Of a stretch of DNA of 10,360 nt, positions 1 through 7,002 are shown piece by piece (the stretch's first letter is position 1; each line of letters starts with the position of its first letter). The stretch comes from Bacteroidota bacterium. Lineage in GTDB: Bacteria; Bacteroidota; Bacteroidia; Chitinophagales; Chitinophagaceae. Location of the stretch: the NCBI GenBank assembly GCA_023426425.1, contig JAFAAT010000183.1, positions 1 to 10,360 of the forward strand, read 5' to 3'. The position numbers were made by a program, and so were the translations under genes. The notes below the pieces were generated by a model. It did not search any database. It saw only the letters and a program-made list of their open reading frames with translations, and was not told where the DNA came from.

Positions 1-578
1 GAGTAAAGCCTCGGAATAGCAATCTCCAGTATCATACCAGGTAGCCCGGAAAACATTTCAGGCCCGCCGCTCACCATGATGTCTTCAGTATAGAATGCTA
101 CCACGTACACGGAGTCACATATCTTTCCCACAGCCTTGCGGCATTTGTAGTTTGCAATCGTGCGCACTTCATCCAGTATCTTCCACTGCATCTTCCGCAT
201 ACTGTCCTCCACGAGGAACTTCTCCTCAAACACCTGCTTGGCAGCGGTTACTTTCCGCTCATTGAAGTCAGTGAAGACGATATTCTCAGAAGCCGGTGCA
301 TTACCCCACATCATCTTTACCGGGTTCTCCGGCGGTCTTCCCGGTTTGTACAGGCTGTTGGTAGTCGTAAAATGATAGTCAAACCAGGTGGTGTTGAACT
401 TTGGCAGGTTCGGCTTGATCTTCTCCATCCAGGTACGATTCTCATCGTCTATCATATCGTCGATCTGCCGGTGAAGGTTCACCTTCCTCTCGTACTCAAT
501 GGTTCCATGGGCAGTGTACTGGGCAGTGGCAGCACCCGACAGCAGCAATAAAAAAATAAGGTTCAGACAGCGCTTCAT
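1..578 (-). CDS. GLPGLI family exported protein (C-terminus cut by window edge)
   Basis: The frame is open from an ATG at 576-578 to the left edge, giving 192 codons with no stop, so the C-terminus lies outside the window. Residues 1-19 form a signal peptide (Lys-Arg, then a Leu-rich core ending in a Gly-Ala-Ala-Thr-Ala stretch before Gln20), so export to the periplasm or cell surface is expected. The family signature is visible at residues 172-184: Gly-Pro-Glu-Met-Phe-Ser, then GLPGMIL, preceded by an Ala-Phe-Tyr-Thr segment typical of GLPGLI (TIGR01200-type) proteins. The biochemical role of this family is not known. The start lies 4 nt after the stop of the upstream receptor gene, so the two are almost certainly co-transcribed and perhaps translationally coupled; no Shine-Dalgarno sequence is visible. 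The family call is strong; any function would be a guess. Confidence 0.9.
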   Translation of the reverse strand, partial: MKRCLNLIFLLLLSGAATAQYTAHGTIEYERKVNLHRQIDDMIDDENRTWMEKIKPNLPKFNTTWFDYHFTTTNSLYKPGRPPENPVKMMWGNAPASENIVFTDFNERKVTAAKQVFEEKFLVEDSMRKMQWKILDEVRTIANYKCRKAVGKICDSVYVVAFYTEDIMVSGGPEMFSGLPGMILEIAIPRLY

Positions 579-582
579 AGTA

Positions 583-3408
583 CTACTTGTTGATAATAAT
601 GGTTGCATCTTCTTCAGGCTTTTGCGCCCCGGCATTGGTTTTTGTAAAGTTCCAGATCAGGCTCAGCAGACCGTATCTGCGGATGGTGTTATAATCGCGC
701 TGGGTTACTGTATTGCCAAACCCCGTCCTTTGGAAGCCGATGTTCTGGTCCAGGATGTCGTTCACATAGGCACGCAGCTCCAGGTTGTCACCCTTCAGGA
801 ACTTCTTGCTGATATAGCCTGACCAGAGTATCACATTGTTGTTGTTGTCGAAAGCTGCAACCTTCTCGCGGATGTTCCAGTTTACTTCAGTACCGATCTC
901 AAACTTGAAGGGCAGTTGCACATTTGCATCGAAGTTGATGTGATAGGTGAAAAAGTCTGTGGTTGTATTGTTCACACTTGAAGTGTTGTAGTTGTAGGTT
1001 GCTCCGGGTCGTAGGCCAAAGTTGTATTTCTTCTCCTTGTCATGATTGAAGTCGAGGCTGAGGCTGTAAGAGTTATTGAAGCTCTCATTCCGCAAGCCGT
1101 TCACGTAGTTCACATACCTGCCCATGTTTACATTACCCCAGAAGCCTGCACGCAGGTCCAGTTTTCTGAATTGCTTTCCCCAGCCGCCATAGCCCCAGCC
1201 ATTGTAGTTGCCATCTACGTTGATATACTGGTAGAATCTTACGCGGGAAGGATCGATAGTTTCAGAGCGGCTGATGTCGTTGTCGGTGAAGTTCACGCCT
1301 GCACCCATATAGGTATAGGTGCCTGTAAAAACCTTGTAGTTATTATAGCGCAGGTTGAAGCGGTGGTTGAATTCCTGCTCGAGTGAAGCATTGCCTATTG
1401 CAATGTTGAGAGGATCAGTATTCTGTCGCAATGGCTGTATTTGTTCTATGGTAGGCTGCTGAGTGGACCCGTTGTAGTTGAATGAAAACGACTTTTGCTG
1501 CGCCGGACGGTAAACAAAGGACATCCGTGGGAAGAAGTTATTGTAGTTCCGGTTGATCTGGCCAAGACTTCCAAAGCGGTCAATCTGCTCAAACTGTGTA
1601 GACGCGACAGAGCCACCAAAGGAAAAGTTGAGTTTCTTGAATACAAAGCGAAGGTTTGATCCTGCGGAATGGGTCAGCACATTGAAATCATACTTGCTGC
1701 TAAACAGGCTGTCCGCCACATCAAACGCACCATCAGTAGCATTAGGATTATACGATACCCTGTTTGCAAAGCTGTTGTTGATAGTGAGGCCATAGTTCAC
1801 TTCAGCAAACATCACCTTCGTGATCGGCTCGGTATAAGACGCATTCCCGGTCAGCTGGAAATTGCGGGAGTCATTTTCTTTAAGCTGGTTCAGGGACACC
1901 TGCATTACCGTATCTACAAAAATGTCACTCTCCGACTGAAGCCTGCTGTCCCCGGTAGTTTCGCGGAAGCGTTCATCCATGGTGATGGATAATGTACGTC
2001 CCTGTTTGCTGAACTTCTTCCGGTAGGCCAATGTTGCATTGAAGGTCCTGTTGATCGCATCTGTACTTATTCTCCTGGTGTTGCTATTGAAGATATGCCC
2101 GCTGGTGTCTACTGATTCAGTGAAGTAATCCGTGAATGTCTGTGTATTTGAATAGCCAGCATTGGCCGTAATCTTCAGATTCGAAGTAGAGTCAAATTTC
2201 CATTCAAATAATCCATCAACACGGTGACGCTCGCCGGTTTTGAAAGCCGAGTTCCTTTCATTTGTATAGTATTGCGAAGAGTCGAGGTTGTACTGTGTCA
2301 GTGTATTACCCACTTCTTCGATGGTGTTCTTGCCATACCGGTAATTGTTGCTGAGGTGAATCTTATCAGCCAGCCATTTGTTGGAATAGTGCAGTCCACC
2401 CGTCCAGGCCTGGGGTAAACCCTGGCCATTATAGTCTCCCTCCCAGCCAACGAACTCATTATCGTAGCCGCCCGACCTGTAGGAGAACATCATCCCATCG
2501 TCCGAATACTCAGTAGTTACACTGCTGCTACCACCATACTTTTCTGCATCACGCCAGCCCATTCCCAGCTTACCAGTGTTAGCTGCAATCCCAAACGCTG
2601 CCAGCTTTCTTTTCCCCTTAAAGGCATTGAGCATTCCCTGGTTTTCAAAAAATCCGTCAGTGCCGCCGCCTGCAATCGCCTTTCCAAAAAACCCTTTCTT
2701 CATATTGTCCTTCAGCTGTAGGTTGATGGTCTTCTCCCTGATGCCATCGTCAATTCCCGTAAACTCTGCCTGATCACTCTTCTTATCAAAGACCTGCACT
2801 TTATCCACTGCTTTCGCCTGCAGGCTCTTGGTCACAACCGCAGGGTCATCCGTAAAGAACTCTTCACCATCCACCAGAATCTTCTGCACTTTCTCTCCCT
2901 GTGCTATTACCTCTCCTGTCTTACTCACCTGCAGTCCCGGCAGCTTTTTCAACAACTCTTCCACGGTCGCATTCTCCCTCACACCAAAACTATCAGCCAC
3001 GTATTCAATGGTATCTCCCTTGATCTTGATAGATCCCAGTTGCTGCTTGAGCACAAACTCGCTCAGCAAATGACTCTTGGATACCATCGGTATTGTACCC
3101 ATGTCCACCACAGGATGTTCAGTATCCACAGTGACAATATCTATGTAGTCAGCAAAGCTTGGAAAGGTGATCATCACCAGGTACTGTCCCGCATTTGGTG
3201 TTGCCAATGTGAAGCTTCCATCCTTGCCAGTGCGTGTGTAGGTTTCAAGGATAGAGTCAGCAGCTCTTATTAGTGTCACGGAAGAGTATTGCAGCTCAAA
3301 TGCATTGAGCGTGTCTACCACTCGCCCCTTTATAGCAAACTGCTGTTGGGCAAACGTTGTGATGGATAAAAACACCACAATCAGGAGTGCAGGGATCTTG
3401 TACTTCAT
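583..3408 (-). CDS. TonB-dependent-receptor-like outer-membrane beta-barrel protein
   Basis: This 941-residue protein is a predicted outer-membrane transporter or receptor. A signal peptide spans about residues 1-20, with likely cleavage after Thr-Thr-Phe-Ala before Gln-Gln-Gln. Residues ~24-100 resemble the carboxypeptidase-regulatory-like (CarboxypepD_reg) beta-sandwich found before many Bacteroidota receptors. Residues ~125-235 are a plug-like domain with a characteristic block: ILVDGEEFFTDDP at 177-189, then AVDKVQVFDKKSDQAEF at 200-216. The rest is rich in alternating aromatic and polar strands, and its last strand (about 910-923, Tyr-Gly-Leu-Leu-Ser-Leu-Ile-Trp-Asn-Phe) is followed by an 18-residue hydrophilic tail. 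This matches the OMP_b-brl_3 type of barrel. No clear TonB box was found, so TonB dependence is inferred from the family. The substrate is unknown: no SusD-like partner is present, and the downstream partner is a GLPGLI gene. A terminator and an inverted repeat precede the gene. Confidence 0.9.
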   Translation of the reverse strand: MKYKIPALLIVVFLSITTFAQQQFAIKGRVVDTLNAFELQYSSVTLIRAADSILETYTRTGKDGSFTLATPNAGQYLVMITFPSFADYIDIVTVDTEHPVVDMGTIPMVSKSHLLSEFVLKQQLGSIKIKGDTIEYVADSFGVRENATVEELLKKLPGLQVSKTGEVIAQGEKVQKILVDGEEFFTDDPAVVTKSLQAKAVDKVQVFDKKSDQAEFTGIDDGIREKTINLQLKDNMKKGFFGKAIAGGGTDGFFENQGMLNAFKGKRKLAAFGIAANTGKLGMGWRDAEKYGGSSSVTTEYSDDGMMFSYRSGGYDNEFVGWEGDYNGQGLPQAWTGGLHYSNKWLADKIHLSNNYRYGKNTIEEVGNTLTQYNLDSSQYYTNERNSAFKTGERHRVDGLFEWKFDSTSNLKITANAGYSNTQTFTDYFTESVDTSGHIFNSNTRRISTDAINRTFNATLAYRKKFSKQGRTLSITMDERFRETTGDSRLQSESDIFVDTVMQVSLNQLKENDSRNFQLTGNASYTEPITKVMFAEVNYGLTINNSFANRVSYNPNATDGAFDVADSLFSSKYDFNVLTHSAGSNLRFVFKKLNFSFGGSVASTQFEQIDRFGSLGQINRNYNNFFPRMSFVYRPAQQKSFSFNYNGSTQQPTIEQIQPLRQNTDPLNIAIGNASLEQEFNHRFNLRYNNYKVFTGTYTYMGAGVNFTDNDISRSETIDPSRVRFYQYINVDGNYNGWGYGGWGKQFRKLDLRAGFWGNVNMGRYVNYVNGLRNESFNNSYSLSLDFNHDKEKKYNFGLRPGATYNYNTSSVNNTTTDFFTYHINFDANVQLPFKFEIGTEVNWNIREKVAAFDNNNNVILWSGYISKKFLKGDNLELRAYVNDILDQNIGFQRTGFGNTVTQRDYNTIRRYGLLSLIWNFTKTNAGAQKPEEDATIIINK

Positions 3409-3442
3409 AACTTCATTTTACCAGGGAAGGCAAAACAAAAGT

Positions 3443-3464
3443 TGAAGTATTTTCTAATACTTCA
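3443..3464 (-). promoter_or_regulatory. Inverted repeat upstream of the receptor gene
   Basis: A perfect 9-bp inverted repeat, TGAAGTATT / AATACTTCA with a 4-nt spacer, lies 35-56 nt upstream of the receptor start codon. It could be an operator or a hairpin in the 5' leader. It is AT-rich and followed on the minus strand by CTTTTGTTTTG, so a weak second terminator after the fusion gene is also possible. No perfect TAnnTTTG box was found in the 126-bp gap; AACTTTTG just downstream of the repeat differs from it at one position. The repeat itself is seen directly; its role is inferred. Confidence 0.4.
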
Positions 3465-3498
3465 TAGCTCATAGATGTTAAAATTTTAAAAGGGGTAG

Positions 3499-3526
3499 AA
3501 AAAAGGGGTAGATTTTCTCTACCCCT
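3499..3526 (-). terminator. Rho-independent terminator after the GH3/serine-hydrolase fusion gene
   Basis: On the minus strand, 8 nt after the fusion gene's stop, a perfect 9-bp stem (AGGGGTAGA / TCTACCCCT, loop GAAAA) runs directly into a T tract (complement of 3499-3503, plus the last stem base). It has no T tract in the plus direction, so it works on minus transcripts only. The distal arm sequence occurs a second time at 3491-3499, so either copy could pair with the single complementary arm. It separates the fusion gene from the receptor/GLPGLI unit. Confidence 0.85.
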
Positions 3527-3534
3527 CAAAACTG

Positions 3535-6500
3535 TTATGGTTGATTTGTCTGTTGCCTGTGCAAAGCATACCGGGATTTGTTGTCGTCGAATCCCAACGC
3601 TTCATACACATAATCCTGTGCAACCGTGCGCACATTCAGCCTATTGATGTTGTTGTTTTCCGCACTCGGGTTCACCCTGTTCGAAAGGAAGATGAATACA
3701 ACACCAGTCTCAGGATCTGCCCATCCGGCAGTGCCTGTAAAGCCCTGATGCCCGAATGCATGTCCGCTCACCCTGTCACCCGCAGGACCACCGTCGCCAT
3801 TGTTGTTTGCCGGCTTGTCAAAGCCAAGGCCTCTCCTGCTGATGCGTGAGCCATAGGCAGTAAATTTCTTTACAGTCGACTCTTTGAAAAACCTTTTGCC
3901 GTTATAGTTTCCGCCATTCAGCAGCATCTGGTAAACTGCAGCTACATCCTCGGCTGTGCCGAAAAGACCGGCATGACCAGCAACTCCGCCAAACAATGCC
4001 GCTCCGGGATCATGTACATATCCCTGCACCAGTTGATGGCGAAACGTAATGTCATTCTCTGTAGGTGCAATCTCACTGGCAGGAAACTTCTTTAAAGGAT
4101 TATACGTCAACCGGGTCAATCCCATAGGCTTGTAGAATGTCTGCTCTACATACTGATCGATTGGCTTCTTTGTGATCGCTTCCACCACTGCGGCCAGGAA
4201 GTAGAAATCCAGATCGCTATACACATATCTCTTCCGGCTATCAACTGGGCTCTCCAGTATTTCCTGCCAGATTTTCTGAGGGTAGTCATTTCTCAGGTAG
4301 AGATTCCTCGCTACCGGTACATTGTATCCTTCCCTCAGCGTGGAGCTATAAAGGCTTGCTGAGGGCCTTCCATCTTCCAATGTCTTTGTATAAAACGGTA
4401 TCCACGCTTTCAGACCACCTTCGTGCAAAAGCAGCTCTCTAATCGTGATACCACTCTTGTTAGTGCCTTTAGTCCAGCTCAGGTAATGCCCTAATGTCTT
4501 GTCAAGATCAAGTTTTCCCTCATCGTACACCTTCATTACTGCAATAGTAGTAGAAAGCACCTTCGTCATTGACGCCACATCAAACATGGTACTCAACTCC
4601 ACCGGCTGGCTTTTACTATAGTCATAATAACCAAACGCTTCGTCGTAGAATATTTTGCCGTCCTTCGCTGCCAATATGCGTGCTCCGGGAAATGCCCTGC
4701 CTACAATGCTACGTTGCATAAACATGTCCAGCTTTTCCAAAGCCACCTTACTTACAACACCAGCATCTTCCCTGAACGCAACCTTCCGCAGATTATTTGC
4801 TTTTGAAGCTGCAGGCTGTGCCTTTACATAAGTTGTTTCTGGTTCACTCACTACCATTCCCGGGCAAGGAGTCACAGGCAGCCTGCCTTTTGCTTCTTCA
4901 TGGCCCAGTAAAACTTTTGCCATAGCTGACTGTGTGATGGAATCATCTTCATACCCCACCATTGCAGAGCGTGCATCACAAAAGTTCTTCAGCAGGTAAG
5001 GATTACCCATGATCACGTACACCACATTCTTCTTCTGCTGTATATTCTTCAGGAAAGACATTTGCTTTTGGTCCAGTCCATAGAAACCATTGCCTGGATA
5101 AAAGCCCATGTTGTGCACAACCACCAGGTTCACGTCATTACTGGCCATACCGTCAGTAACTCTTTTTACTTCAGCGTCTGAACTGCCCTTAGGCATCCAG
5201 CTGAAACGAAGATCAGGAATAGTATTTCTCAGCTCGCGGAACAACGCACTTTCTGTTGCATTCACACCTATATAGCCAACCTTCGCATCTCCCCGGTTGA
5301 TCCTTCCGATCAATCCATCAATATCACGCACCCTGGTAATTGCTTTTTCAGCTATCGCTTCCTTTACGGGCTCAATATCTTTATTCAGATCTGCAACCAG
5401 GTTTACTGTGCTTATGGACTTAGACTTGTTAAGTCCTGCATCATGCTTGGCAGCAAGAATCATCTTGACACTGTGCGCCAGGCTGATTTCCTTTACCGTT
5501 CCTTCTTCCAGCGCAGCCTTGATTTTATTGATGGCAACAGGTACATCCTGTGAAAACAACAGTACATCATTACCTGCCATAAATGCTTTCAGATCCACTT
5601 CTCCGGGAGCATAGTATTTTGCCACACCCTGCATATTCAGCGCATCAGTAAATACCAGCCCTTTAAACCCAAGCTTATTTTTCAACAACTTTGTAACCGT
5701 ATTCCGAGACAGGGTTGTAGGCACCTTCGCTTCGCTTTCCAGCGAAGGAACTTCCAGATGCGCAACCATCACGCTCTGTACTCCAGCCTTAATCAGCGCC
5801 TTAAATGGATAAAACTCCAGGCTGTCCAGTTGAGCCATGCTCTTACGAATCACGGGCAGGTCCTTGTGAGAATCCACATCAGTATCTCCATGCCCCGGAA
5901 AGTGTTTGGCAGATGCCATCACACCATTCTTCTGCAGGCCGTGCATATAGGCGGTTCCAAGTTTTGCAACCAGCTTCTTGTCTTCACCAAACGACCTTGC
6001 ATTGATCACAGGATTATTCGGATTGTTGTTCACATCCACTACCGGTGCAAAGTTCACATGCACGCCAAGCCTCTTGCTTTGATCTGCAATCGCTGCACCT
6101 ACTCTGTAGGAAAGCATCGAATCTCTCGTTGCTCCTATCATCATCTGGCGTGGAAAATCCCGCACACCAGTGAGTCGCATGCCCAGTCCCCACTCCGCAT
6201 CCATTGCGATCAGCAGTGGCACTTTCGACATCGACTGGTATTTATTCGTCTGCGTAGCCTGACTCACAGGATCTCCCTGCATGAATATCAGTCCGCCAAT
6301 TTGTCCTTTGTTTATTAGTCCTGTAATCTCTGCCTCGTTGTATTTCGGTCCGCCGGAATAAGCAGCAACCATAAATAATTGCCCTATCCGCTCTTCAGTA
6401 GAAAGCGTGTTGTATACACTGTCCACCCAATGACTTTTAGCCTTTTGAGCAGCAGTTAATTTTAAATCGTTATCGGTCGGTTTAGCTGAAAGCAACAAGA

Positions 6501-6543
6501 CAGCAGATGCCAGACTAAATGTGTAAATCCCTCTCCATAGCAT
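3535..6543 (-). CDS. Exported fusion: NagZ-like GH3 beta-N-acetylhexosaminidase plus beta-lactamase-family serine hydrolase
   Basis: This 1002-residue protein has two catalytic modules. After an N-terminal hydrophobic signal (residues ~4-20), residues ~45-360 form a GH3 barrel with the NagZ loop KHFPGHGDTD at 213-222 and Asp-Ser-His at 224-226 (His general acid/base). The likely nucleophile is Asp300 in Phe-Thr-Asp-Ala-Leu-Asn-Met. Residues ~400-560 resemble the GH3 C-terminal domain (GNPYLLKNF at 513-521, GRLPVT at 553-558). Residues ~600-985 are a class C beta-lactamase/esterase-fold hydrolase: catalytic SMTK at 658-661, Tyr-Ser-Asp at 775-777 in place of Tyr-x-Asn, a Gly-Gly-Val-Ala-Gly-His-Ala-Gly block from 852, and His-Gln-Gly at 932-934 in place of Lys-Thr-Gly. 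NagZ enzymes remove N-acetylglucosamine from muropeptides; the second module may act on peptide or ester bonds of the same material. That pairing is inference. This architecture is known among Bacteroidota. All expected catalytic residues are present. Confidence 0.92.
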   Translation of the reverse strand: MLWRGIYTFSLASAVLLLSAKPTDNDLKLTAAQKAKSHWVDSVYNTLSTEERIGQLFMVAAYSGGPKYNEAEITGLINKGQIGGLIFMQGDPVSQATQTNKYQSMSKVPLLIAMDAEWGLGMRLTGVRDFPRQMMIGATRDSMLSYRVGAAIADQSKRLGVHVNFAPVVDVNNNPNNPVINARSFGEDKKLVAKLGTAYMHGLQKNGVMASAKHFPGHGDTDVDSHKDLPVIRKSMAQLDSLEFYPFKALIKAGVQSVMVAHLEVPSLESEAKVPTTLSRNTVTKLLKNKLGFKGLVFTDALNMQGVAKYYAPGEVDLKAFMAGNDVLLFSQDVPVAINKIKAALEEGTVKEISLAHSVKMILAAKHDAGLNKSKSISTVNLVADLNKDIEPVKEAIAEKAITRVRDIDGLIGRINRGDAKVGYIGVNATESALFRELRNTIPDLRFSWMPKGSSDAEVKRVTDGMASNDVNLVVVHNMGFYPGNGFYGLDQKQMSFLKNIQQKKNVVYVIMGNPYLLKNFCDARSAMVGYEDDSITQSAMAKVLLGHEEAKGRLPVTPCPGMVVSEPETTYVKAQPAASKANNLRKVAFREDAGVVSKVALEKLDMFMQRSIVGRAFPGARILAAKDGKIFYDEAFGYYDYSKSQPVELSTMFDVASMTKVLSTTIAVMKVYDEGKLDLDKTLGHYLSWTKGTNKSGITIRELLLHEGGLKAWIPFYTKTLEDGRPSASLYSSTLREGYNVPVARNLYLRNDYPQKIWQEILESPVDSRKRYVYSDLDFYFLAAVVEAITKKPIDQYVEQTFYKPMGLTRLTYNPLKKFPASEIAPTENDITFRHQLVQGYVHDPGAALFGGVAGHAGLFGTAEDVAAVYQMLLNGGNYNGKRFFKESTVKKFTAYGSRISRRGLGFDKPANNNGDGGPAGDRVSGHAFGHQGFTGTAGWADPETGVVFIFLSNRVNPSAENNNINRLNVRTVAQDYVYEALGFDDNKSRYALHRQQTNQP

Positions 6544-6548
6544 ATATA

Positions 6549-6556
6549 CAAATATA
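6549..6556 (-). promoter_or_regulatory. TAnnTTTG promoter box for the GH3 fusion gene
   Basis: The minus strand reads TATATTTG, a perfect match to the Bacteroidota -7 box. It ends 5 nt before the ATG, so transcription would start at or beside the start codon and give a leaderless mRNA. A TTTG lies about 24 nt upstream, inside the T tract of the neighbouring terminator; this is longer than the usual 19-21 nt spacing, so the -33 element is doubtful. Confidence 0.5.
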
Positions 6557-6581
6557 GCTCAAAGGGTGTTAAGCACATCTC

Positions 6582-6620
6582 AAAAAACGTAACCGCAAAG
6601 CCTGGAAAAGCTCTGCGGTT
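6582..6620 (-). terminator. Minus-strand intrinsic terminator without an obvious upstream gene
   Basis: On the minus strand the arms are AACCGCAGAGC and GCTTTGCGGTT, which form an 11-bp stem with a single G-U pair and an 8-nt loop. The stem is followed by ACG and then six T. The plus strand would have an A-C mismatch and no T tract, so it points leftward. It sits 26 bp upstream of the promoter box of the fusion gene and would stop any leftward transcript from the alaS upstream region. What that transcript would be is unknown. Confidence 0.7.
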
Positions 6621-6715
6621 TATGACCCACTATGTGCATATCATTGAAGAATGGAATGCAGTACAAAACTCTTGTGATTTCCTTAGGAATTTCACGATCT
6701 TCATCAGCCAAAAAC

Positions 6716-6729
6716 ATGATTTAAATCAT
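6716..6729. repeat. Perfect 14-bp palindrome ATGATTTAAATCAT
   Basis: The two halves, ATGATTT and AAATCAT, are exact reverse complements with no spacer. The AT-rich dyad is of a size typical for a dimeric regulator's binding site. It lies in the divergent region about 244 bp before the alaS promoter box and 160 bp before that of the fusion gene, which is far for a classic repressor site. No regulator gene lies nearby. Confidence 0.5.
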
Positions 6730-6732
6730 CGC

Positions 6733-6748
6733 TTCCGGCGCGCCGGAA
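6733..6748. repeat. Perfect 16-bp palindrome TTCCGGCGCGCCGGAA
   Basis: This GC-rich dyad has no spacer and starts 3 bp after the 14-bp palindrome. It is followed by TTTCAC, giving the GGAATTTCAC word also found at 6686-6695. With no spacer it would form a poor RNA hairpin, and no T tract follows on either strand, so a protein-binding site is more likely than a terminator. Function unknown. Confidence 0.5.
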
Positions 6749-6972
6749 TTTCACCAGTCCTGATCAAAAACTAAATCAAGCAACAGAGCACCTTCAGCGG
6801 AGGTCCAGAGGACGTCCAGACACCTGCAACGCAGTGAATTTTATGTTAAGATCTATTTAGGCGCGGCATTTCGGTGAAGTCCATATTAGGGCTAGTCTCA
6901 GGTCTTTCACCAGTGCTTCAGCCGTCGATCCAGCTCCTGCTATTTTCAACCTGATTCATCATGTAGCCTGAT

Positions 6973-6980
6973 TATCTTTG
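6973..6980 (+). promoter_or_regulatory. TAnnTTTG promoter box for alaS
   Basis: TATCTTTG matches the Bacteroidota -7 consensus exactly and ends 22 nt before the alaS ATG, predicting a leader of about 15-20 nt. A clear TTTG -33 element at 19-21 nt spacing is not seen; the region there reads TTTTCAACCTG. No Shine-Dalgarno sequence lies before the start codon. Confidence 0.6.
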
Positions 6981-7002
6981 CACGCAATTATTCCAGATAT
7001 CT

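Larger units (their letters stand above)
6544..7002. other. 459-bp divergent intergenic region between the GH3 fusion gene and alaS
   Basis: This region has no convincing gene. It contains promoter boxes facing both flanking genes, one minus-strand terminator, and two adjacent perfect palindromes (each listed separately). It also has short direct repeats: GGAATTTCAC at 6686-6695 and 6745-6754, and TTTCACCAGT at 6749-6758 and 6905-6914. The longest start-to-stop frame I traced is a 45-codon minus-strand ORF (6580-6717) whose 3' end lies inside the terminator. From about 6760 to 6940 I see no recognisable motif. No known riboswitch or T-box pattern was recognised. Confidence 0.6.

Noticed and set aside
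499..1386. Several plus-strand ORFs of about 107-114 codons opposite the receptor gene
   Set aside because: They are antisense to a clear receptor reading frame and show no domain, signal or promoter of their own.
5758..6318. 186-codon plus-strand ORF antisense to the GH3 module
   Set aside because: It lies wholly opposite a well-conserved catalytic region and its protein (His/Cys-rich, no recognisable domain) looks like a by-product of the opposite strand's codon use.
6580..6717. 45-codon minus-strand ORF as a real gene
   Set aside because: It has no recognisable family, no evident ribosome-binding or promoter signal, and its last third is the terminator hairpin; kept only as part of a finding, not annotated as a CDS.
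6686..6914. Short direct repeats GGAATTTCAC and TTTCACCAGT in the intergenic region
   Set aside because: Ten-base words with irregular spacing (two copies each) are not enough to claim a repeat array or operator set.
6760..7002. T-box or other riboswitch upstream of alaS
   Set aside because: No recognisable T-box sequence or terminator on the plus strand, and the promoter box leaves a leader of only about 15-20 nt.
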